Shown here in pieces: positions 57,281-64,000 of a DNA stretch of 64,000 bases. Origin of the DNA: Epiperipatus broadwayi. Its lineage: Eukaryota; Onychophora; Udeonychophora; Euonychophora; Peripatidae. The stretch is taken from positions 1,255,273 to 1,319,272 of the forward strand of contig JAQFVV010012423.1 of NCBI GenBank assembly GCA_028023455.1, given 5' to 3'. The notes beneath the pieces were generated by a model. The model had not been told where the DNA came from. It did no database searches and saw only the letters and a program-made list of their open reading frames with translations. Every line of letters begins with the position of its first letter. Position 1 is the first letter of the stretch. The position numbers and the translations under genes were made by a program.

Positions 57281-57673
57281 TTGAAACAAGATAAACCACA
57301 TATTTTGCTACCATATATCAAATATATTTATAGAAAATTGTGGACAATTTTTTGCTTGGAGTTCTGTGTGTGTTTTCATTCACCCCCTAATTTGAACAGG
57401 TGTATAAACAACACCAAAGATTATATTCTTCCAGTGCAAGCACAGCAGGCAGTCTACAAGATTGCATGTAGCGAAAACAACTGCCCGGCTGCATATTATG
57501 GGGAGACGAGGGCATCAGTTCAAACAAGATTATCCCAATATGTGTATGCGTACAATAAGGCCTTAGTGGACTCATCCCACACTTCAATTTTTGTTCAGCA
57601 TGCAATGGTGGTAGGTCATTTATGCAGACCAGATGGACCTAGAGTATTGTGTAGGGAGCAGAATGATTTATAA
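57281..57673 (+). pseudogene. PLE GIY-YIG endonuclease segment
   Basis: A 130-codon segment with the linker and the nuclease. YKI (57455-57463) and YYG (57494-57502) form the GIY-YIG signature. A CxxNNCP-type cysteine pair lies between them and RxSVQTRL with the catalytic Arg follows. A His occurs in the HTSIFVQH stretch. After the stop at about 57673 a further piece (...EACFIISDEHAINKRE) completes the family's usual C-terminus. The catalytic Glu could be in that final piece. This nuclease distinguishes Penelope elements from other retroelements. Confidence 0.85.
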
Positions 57674-57861
57674 AGCAAGGTTAAGGAGGCATGTTTCATC
57701 ATTTCAGATGAACACGCAATAAACAAAAGGGAGTCTTTTTATGCCTTGTTGAAGAAATGGCCAGTGTAGGTGCTCTGATTCTAATTTGCATATTTACCCG
57801 GTTTTTGTCAGATATTTGCATATCAGTATATTGTTGAAAAATGATAAGAGAGTTTGTGCTT

Positions 57862-57897
57862 CTTGAAAATGAAGGGTAAGCCTTCGAAAACGTTTGA
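57862..57897 (+). ncRNA. Hammerhead-like motif in the PLE 3' region
   Basis: A 5-bp hairpin, gaagg (57871-57875) with ccttc (57881-57885), is preceded by CTTGAAAAT, a degraded CTGANGA box, and followed directly by GAAAA and cgtttg. Penelope-like elements are reported to carry hammerhead motifs in their terminal repeats. The place is right, but the first core box is altered, so activity is doubtful. Confidence 0.4.
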
Positions 57898-58018
57898 AGA
57901 TTTAATAAAATTGTTATTATTTATAGAATTGTTCAAGATAATTGTTCAATATAGCATATTCGAATTATATAATGTGTGCATATTTAATACTAACACATAT
58001 TAAAGTTTTACATATATA

Positions 58019-58580
58019 TATAAGTCAATTTATTCAGTGTATTTAATTGTTCTTATATAAATAAATAGAGGGATTTGAACACTGACACACATAATCACAT
58101 ATTGTGAAAAAATAAATGATCCCCAATATATGTATTTCCTGCAGAACCAGCTACTCATTAGTTGGACCAGATCATAATCTCCCACACATATATACAATCA
58201 CAGCTCAGCTTATATTAAAATAGAAATTCCTTAAACTTTAATGGTCAGGCTTCAATTTTCTCATTCTTACAATTATTTAACAGTCCACTTCATTGAAAAA
58301 CCATCAATGGCTCTAAGCTTTGGTGGATTTGATATTGTAGTCATACCTATATAGACATTACATCAATCTAATCCTTCAGATTATCCAACTATTATCTATC
58401 CATATATTAATAGGAGAAGGATGGGCTGAACTTATAGATGTAACCTATTTTGAAGGCAATATGTAATTAGTCTATTCATTCAGTGGAATGAATGTTTCTT
58501 ATATAAATAAAAGGATTTGAACTCGGGATATATATATATATATCTGAGTGTGTATTTGTGAAAAAAAATAAAAGAAATAT
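58019..58580 (-). repeat. Copy of the hammerhead-like repeat family, DR-core-DR
   Basis: A core (about 58140-58440) matching 34374-34670 and the complement of 5815-6102 is bracketed by two diverged direct repeats (about 58019-58135 and 58463-58585), the same plan as at 5.6-6.3 kb. On the minus strand the ribozyme-like part reads CTAATGA (58167-58161), one change from the consensus. GAAATACATATATTGG follows, as in the 6.1-kb copy, but helix II is poorly paired. It starts about 120 bp after the PLE tail motif. Confidence 0.7.
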
Positions 58581-58599
58581 CTTCAATATTTCTATCAAA

Positions 58600-60230
58600 T
58601 GTAATTAAATATGAATTCTATGTTTTTTAAAATAAATATTGAAGATTTTATTATACACTTAATGTATATAAATGTCGGAATTAATCAATCATGTAAATAA
58701 TATATATGTAACACCATAGAGCAGTGAAATGGAAACTCATTCATAACTTTTCACTGTAGGCAGAATCGTAATGATTTTGAAAACAGTATTTTATAAATCT
58801 ATCCGAGTTTAAATTAGGCCAATTTATGGCTACTCAAAAATAAAATTCGATATGAAAAATGTCCTAGTGTAGGTGAATGTGATACCAATATGCACCAAGA
58901 CCCTCTTTATTCATGCTTTGCAATCCTTGACTTACTTTTACTTTAGTATTCAAATCCATCAGTTTTTTTTTATATTTATCTATTCAGCTTATATTAAGTA
59001 TTTATTGTATCATATCCACTACTTTTAAATTTTAATTCAAAATTTAAAAATTTTAAGGCAAAGTAGTAAAAATATTACGTGCTTATTAAATATATATTTA
59101 CATATAGTAAGAACGTTGTCTTTAAAAAATATTTAAAAAAATATTTTATGCATCTACTTATTTGTCATTTTAATCACTTTTTCAAAATATTATATTATTT
59201 TAAACTGTTAAATAAAATATTTTTCAGTATTTTTAAATTTTTGAAACAAACTAAAAGTTTCGAAAAAGAAATTTATTCACACCATAATAAATATTTTGGG
59301 ATTCAAATACATTTCACAGAAAGTTTTTATATTTCAATTTTTAATAAATTATGCAATTCTCTACCAGATAGTTAATATAAAATTATTTTTGTAAAGTTGA
59401 TGTTTTTTTTTAATATAATAAATTAAAAAAATTATAAATTAATAAATTTAACTTTTTAATTAGTAGATTGCAAAAAGAAAAAAACTGGCAAATATTTACA
59501 TTAGTTCACTCCTTGAAAGATTTACTCTTCATATATACATATATAAACGCACATATTATATATTGCTACAATAAAGTTTGTAGATAAATTCTTCTAAGCT
59601 AAAATCAGTGATGTATTTTCAGACATGCTGAGGAAAAAAAAATGCATACTTATAATAAATACGAGATGCATAAAAAATATTAAGAATATAATCTTACCTT
59701 AAGCTAATCTTTTTTTGAAGAAAAATAATTCTGAAATAAAAAAAAAAAAAGTAATGAAACCCATTGGTAGATTTACTTCTCTCTAAAAAAGATTATCTCA
59801 AAAAGAGGCTTATACATATATATATATATACAGTTTTTATGTATATCTTATCTGCATACTAACTTTATTTTTTTTTGGTTCTTGTCAAGTGCTTATAGCA
59901 GCTAAAATATTTTAAAATCTTCACTAATATTTTTTTTTTTTATATATTTTTATAAGTAAATAAATAAAAATTTAGAAATGTGAAATTGCTTATTTTATTT
60001 ATTAATTTGAATGCCTTTATAGCTACTAATTAAAATAATAATTTATTCATGAAGTTATATATATATTCTAATAATTTTAATAAGTGCAAGATCATTAAAA
60101 CTATTAATTAGAATATACATATTATACGAAACTCTGAGTTGGTTTGATTGTTCCTTTATTAAGACCAACACTAATAAATATTTTTATCAATTTAAAAAAA
60201 TAAATAAATAAAATGATTTAATTGTTCAGG
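58600..60230. other. AT-rich DNA without recognised gene
   Basis: The 98-codon frame at 59079-59375 is Lys/Phe/Ile/Tyr-rich, as expected by chance in DNA of this composition, and is not called. Confidence 0.6.
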
Positions 60231-60237
60231 AATTTAT

Positions 60238-60330
60238 AAGCAGTGTGAGTACTGGTTAATGAGCTATAGCCTTTGATTTCCAAGGATTTGACACTCTACC
60301 ATTAAAGCAATCTATGCCAGGCATCTTTCA
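60238..60330 (-). repeat. tRNA-like relic, SINE or tRNA pseudogene
   Basis: On the minus strand 'ttaatggtagagtgtcaaatc' resembles a tRNA D-arm and the start of an anticodon arm, followed by 'cttggaaatcaaagg'. The T-arm and B-box are decayed and there is no acceptor stem, so a working tRNA is excluded. A tRNA-derived SINE relic is more likely. Confidence 0.35.
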
Positions 60331-60699
60331 AGAATTAACTGATTGATTTGTTAATTATGTAATTACATGGGAGTTAAGTAAAAGTAAAACATTTCCCATC
60401 TAACTATTGGTTTAGAATTGATATTAAAAAACGACATAATTTGTTTGTTTGTTCTGATATGTAAATTACTCTTATGATATGTCTTTTTAGAGTTTACTAC
60501 TTCATAAATATTATTAATCATTTATATGCATGTTTGTACAATGGACTACTATTATAAAGCTATAACACAGTCTAAATAATTACTGTATAATTACTGGATT
60601 TTTCCATGAATATTTCTGTCACATACCTATATTATATGGAGCAATAATGAAGCTGTTTTTAGCTTCCAAGACATTCTCTCTAAGTTGTTATAATATGTT

Positions 60700-60830
60700 G
60701 AACTACTTCTATTATCTACCATTAAATGTTGAATGTCTAGAAAAATTTAAACTTTATTTAAATCTTTTCAAATACAAACAATCGTTAGTAATAGCTCACA
60801 AATAGACAACACAGGTTAGTAGATTAAACA
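60700..60830 (+). repeat. Diverged relative of the 46.3-kb palindromic insert
   Basis: 'atgttgaatgtct...agaaaaatttaa', then 'caatcgttagtaatagctcaca', then 'acaggttagtagatt', follow the order of words in the left arm of the insert at about 46383-46475, but in single copy without an inverted partner. This shows that the insert belongs to a dispersed family. Confidence 0.6.
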
Positions 60831-60839
60831 ATGTTTTGA

Positions 60840-61495
60840 GTGGTTTTATTCTCCACTTTTCTTCAGATGTTGCTGGCATGACCAATGGCAATACTTACTT
60901 TCTTGTCTTTTTCAAGTATTGCTTAATTATCTTTTCAGAATTAATCTGTGTTTTTAATTTTATATCTTTTTTTAACTTCATTTTTTGTCAATAGTTATTT
61001 ATCCTTTTACAGAAGACAGGATGGGTGTAAGACAGCTATCATTTGAATTTAATAATTTGCTAATTCTTATCTATAAATTATTTTGAAGTGTAATGATGCA
61101 TTTAGAATGTTTGGATAATTAGAATTTCATTATAAGACTATTATACTATTTGTATGTTGTTGCATTTTTAAAAACACATGGATTTATTTGCATTTATAAT
61201 AAAATTTTTTAGTGAAGTTTAGATAAAAGTATTAAAATTATGTTAAAAATAGTGATTAGTAGCAAAATTAACTACTGATATTCAATTCTCTTATTAGATG
61301 TTTTAATTGCTGAAATTTAAACAACTATTAATCACTAATCCAAATTTAGTCTAGTTTCTCTAATCCATATTTTTCAATTTCAACAAACTTGCTTATCATA
61401 TCCATTTATTCCACATGTGGGCTCTTTTTCAATCTTTTACAAATTCTTGCAATCTAGTTTAAGACTTTAACTATGCATCCATTATCATCTCTTAT
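60840..61495. other. AT-rich DNA without recognised gene
   Basis: Nothing recognised beyond the flanking repeats. Confidence 0.6.
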
Positions 61496-61501
61496 ACTAG
61501 G

Positions 61502-61960
61502 TGATGCAGTTATTTTTTAAAGTAATGTTTCAGAGATTCTGGAAATATTACAAAAGTTATTATATAAAAATAGGGCTAAAGATAAATGTTAAAAAGCCTA
61601 AAATAATGTTCAATGGATTTTTACAGAAAAAAAAAAAGATTGATAATCATAAATTTAAAAACCTTTAACAATTTCAAATAAAGTTGTCAGTTTATTATAC
61701 AAATGAGACTGCAATGGGTGAAGCTAATAATAGAATTGCATTAGTGCTTTTGATAAAAATATCTTAATATTATATATATTACTTATTTATTTGATAAAAA
61801 AAATTTAATAGATATATTTCACCAATTTTTGCATATATATTAAGACTTAAATGGTTAACAGAGGAGTAGTATGGTGATCTCAGGTGCTATAACAAAATAT
61901 GGAGAGGTATTCATTGGAAATAACAAAGTGGAAATGATTGGTGAAATATAAATGTAAAAG
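61502..61960 (+). pseudogene. Old RTE LINE relic, RT thumb region
   Basis: Nucleotide order follows the full RTE copy from just after its FADD box. 'gatgcagttattttt' matches the segment at about 30034, and 'aaagataaatgttaaaaag' is shared word for word with 30118-30136. Further matches run through to the 'tatggagaggtattcattgg' segment corresponding to about 30453-30475. Several deletions and many stops separate the matches. It is the oldest of the three RTE copies here, too decayed to code for anything. Confidence 0.8.
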
Positions 61961-61969
61961 AACAAACAT

Positions 61970-64000
61970 ATTTCTCATAGTAAAAAAATTAAGAAACTGA
62001 ACTGAATATTATACTTCTAAATTGTTTATACTAAACATAAATTTAAAAATTGCTTATAGTATTATATATTACAGTATTATATATTAGTTTTCTAGTTAAT
62101 AAAAATAGCTTCTGAAAGTGATAAAATACAACTGGATGTTATAGACTGAGTAATCTGATAATCTGGTAGTTTCACAAAGGTAATTTAATTTGAGATAATG
62201 AAATAAAATTTTATGTAAGTTGTAACACAGATCACAAAATTTTATAAGATTAAAAGTTATATTTGGTTTATAATAGCTTTAATGATTTTAATGATAACTT
62301 ATTTTTGAGTATATATATACATATTACAGACATTAGAATTTCATTGTTGAGTAGACTTATAGATTTAATTGAAATATGTCCAATATACTCAGAATTATTC
62401 AGTAACAGTATTCATATAATAAAATCTTCATAGTTAAATAATTGTTGACTCTAGAAACTTTGCCATTTTAACAATATCCTTTCGGTCAATCAGACAAAGC
62501 TTTATGATATTAAGTCTTATCTTTTAAATACTTCTGCATTCTCTTTGGTGCTGTAAACTATTACTGTAAGGAAGATGTTTATTCAACTTATATGCTTAAG
62601 AACATTTGATAAAAATGTTAAATTCTTATTAGAGACTTTTCAAAAGTTTTCAATAATAAAATAGTTGTTAGTAGTGAAACAAAGTCTTTTCTTAACAGCA
62701 ATGTAGCATTCTCAGTTTTCATACAATTGCTATATGACATGTGCTTTAATAGACACAGGCTAAATAGAAGTATCTTTTGAGCATATAAAATTGGATTTTT
62801 AAGTGGCTACAGTTACAAAGAGCATATTGAAAGCATAATCAATATTGGAAATAGCTGACCAAACTACAACAGGAATGGCTGACTAAAAAAAAGCTGTCAG
62901 TATTTTGTTTGAGTCTGACATTTAATCTTTAAAATATTCCAAATTATATCTATTTTCATTAATAGAAGAGAAAGAATTACATATAGTGAAGTAATATGTG
63001 TGACTTAACAAAATTATTAATAGAATAGCAAACTTTTCATAGAGTAGTGCCTAGGCATTAAATATTCTGAGACTAGTTTTTAATTAGTAATGAGCTTTAG
63101 ATCTGAGAGCACTTGCCAAATCTTAGAATCTAATGCAACCCTCCAGTAGCCATCTTTTACATATTTAGCTAACTATAAAGCTAAGAGTTTAAGATAAAAC
63201 AGTAATGTTTCAATTCAAGCTAATTCCTTTGAATAGTCATATAAATCTGAACTCAGATTAGTATCTATCCATTTTGGTGCAGTGCTTCAGATCCCAGATT
63301 CCCAACTGATGAAATCTACAAGCTAGAAACAAGTCTGTGGTTATTGGATGAGTAGGTATAAGGCAGGAATTTTATGCATAAGCTTTCTTGCAATACATCA
63401 ATTACTAAGATTTGCTCTGGGTGAAACTGTTATACGGAGAGGTATGCTACTGTATTAACAACTCATGTTAGAGGATATGGTGATTAGGCAATCTAGTAGT
63501 GGTTTTTATAACAAAATTATTTCTATTGTGTCTTTGAAAAATGTAATAAATGCTTAAAACTACTTCTTTTAAATTTAGTTGACTTTTCAGCTATCACAAT
63601 TTACTTTATAAATATTGACATTTCCACTGGTTTAATTGTCTATTAAACATATTAGCTGTTTTTTTTTTAACAAGTCCATTTTAGACTTGATTCTGACTCT
63701 TTTCTGACAACTTTAAATTTTTATTAGTTAAATTCAATTGTTATTAATGGTTTAAGCATTTAATTCATATGGCTTACATTAAATCAGCAAATTAATTTTC
63801 AATTTTTGATTTATACCATTGCACTGAATAGTTTTCATTTTTGCATATGTATTTTAAAGTATAAAAATACCTGTTATGAAAATTTTCAATATAAAAAGTC
63901 TTTGTAACCATATTTCAATTAATTGGTTTTCAGATGTAAATATATCCAATAAAAATTTATTGTTAGTATATCCTTTGATACCATTTTATATATATTTATA
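61970..64000. other. AT-rich DNA without recognised gene
   Basis: About 2 kb with no supported gene or element. Composition is slightly less extreme between 63040 and 63480, but no frame or motif was recognised there. Confidence 0.6.

Larger units (their letters stand above)
55425..57770 (+). pseudogene. Penelope-like element, decayed
   Basis: The order of domains is that of a Penelope-like element. A basic helical N-terminal region lies at 55425-55880. After a frameshift, a segment follows with a KEDKGNRFIIIDTEDY block (about 56140-56200), the PLE form of RT motif 1. A PRILANAKTHKEGVPLRLMID block follows (56370-56430), then the RT core with FDIAELY and the active site YVDD (56873-56884), YLDLQV, and a C-terminal GIY-YIG endonuclease. 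At least three frame changes and several stops (for example 55990 and 56053) break it. In this group the RT and GIY-YIG nuclease act together to nick and copy into the target. Decay is moderate, with long stretches still open. The end of the coding remnant is near 57770. Confidence 0.88.

Noticed and set aside
59079-59375. 98-aa Lys/Phe/Ile-rich frame
   Set aside because: Composition is what random AT-rich DNA yields; no motif, no neighbour evidence.

Overview
The window looks like AT-rich nuclear DNA (roughly three quarters A+T by eye) of an invertebrate animal. The evidence is eukaryotic: RTE-type and L1-type LINEs, LTR retrotransposons with primer-binding sites and polypurine tracts, a Penelope-like element, a U2 snRNA copy, tRNA-derived SINE sequence, long (TA)n and (AAT)n tracts, and no operons or dense coding. 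The species cannot be named from sequence alone. No complete host protein-coding gene was found. One weak candidate first exon of a host gene lies near 31.5 kb.

Layout. 0-5 kb: AT-rich DNA with a 5'-truncated RTE tail (about 2.0 kb) and a full-length U2 snRNA-like copy (3.35-3.54 kb). 5-7.5 kb: a SINE head, a 1.4-copy tandem repeat with a hammerhead-ribozyme-like core, and a 376-bp foldback. 7.5-12.9 kb: no gene. 12.9-15 kb: a decayed Ty3/gypsy pol relic. 15.7-17.9 kb: an intact 723-codon L1-like reverse transcriptase ORF (minus strand) with clearly higher GC than its surroundings. 18.4-23.7 kb: LTR element A, with 1-kb LTRs and a broken coiled-coil gag-like gene. 25-27.4 kb: short foldbacks. 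27.5-30.8 kb: a nearly full-length RTE LINE whose 985-codon frame is broken by only two TGA codons. 31-37 kb: more foldbacks and dispersed repeats. 37.4-48.0 kb: LTR element B, with LTRs of 3.7 and 3.5 kb and an intact 440-aa coiled-coil protein but no recognisable polymerase. Its 5' LTR holds a 747-bp piggyBac-style insert with TTAA duplication. Its 3' LTR holds a 508-bp perfect-palindrome insert with a 14-bp target duplication. 52.1-52.7 kb: a second large foldback. 55.4-57.9 kb: a decayed Penelope-like element with RT and GIY-YIG domains. 58.0-58.6 kb: another copy of the hammerhead-like repeat family. 60-64 kb: a tRNA-like relic and an RTE relic.

How the pieces relate. The RTE copy, the 2-kb tail and the 61.5-kb relic are one LINE family at three ages. 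Elements A and B and the 13-kb relic share the same GPY/F-type integrase C-terminal sequence, so A and B look like non-autonomous derivatives of a Ty3/gypsy lineage that kept a coiled-coil protein and lost the enzymes. Several repeat families carry a CTGATGA - short hairpin - GAAA arrangement. This recalls the hammerhead motifs described for Penelope-like elements and animal retrozymes, and one such repeat copy lies directly downstream of the Penelope-like element. All motif, pairing and identity statements were made by eye; no search or folding program was run.
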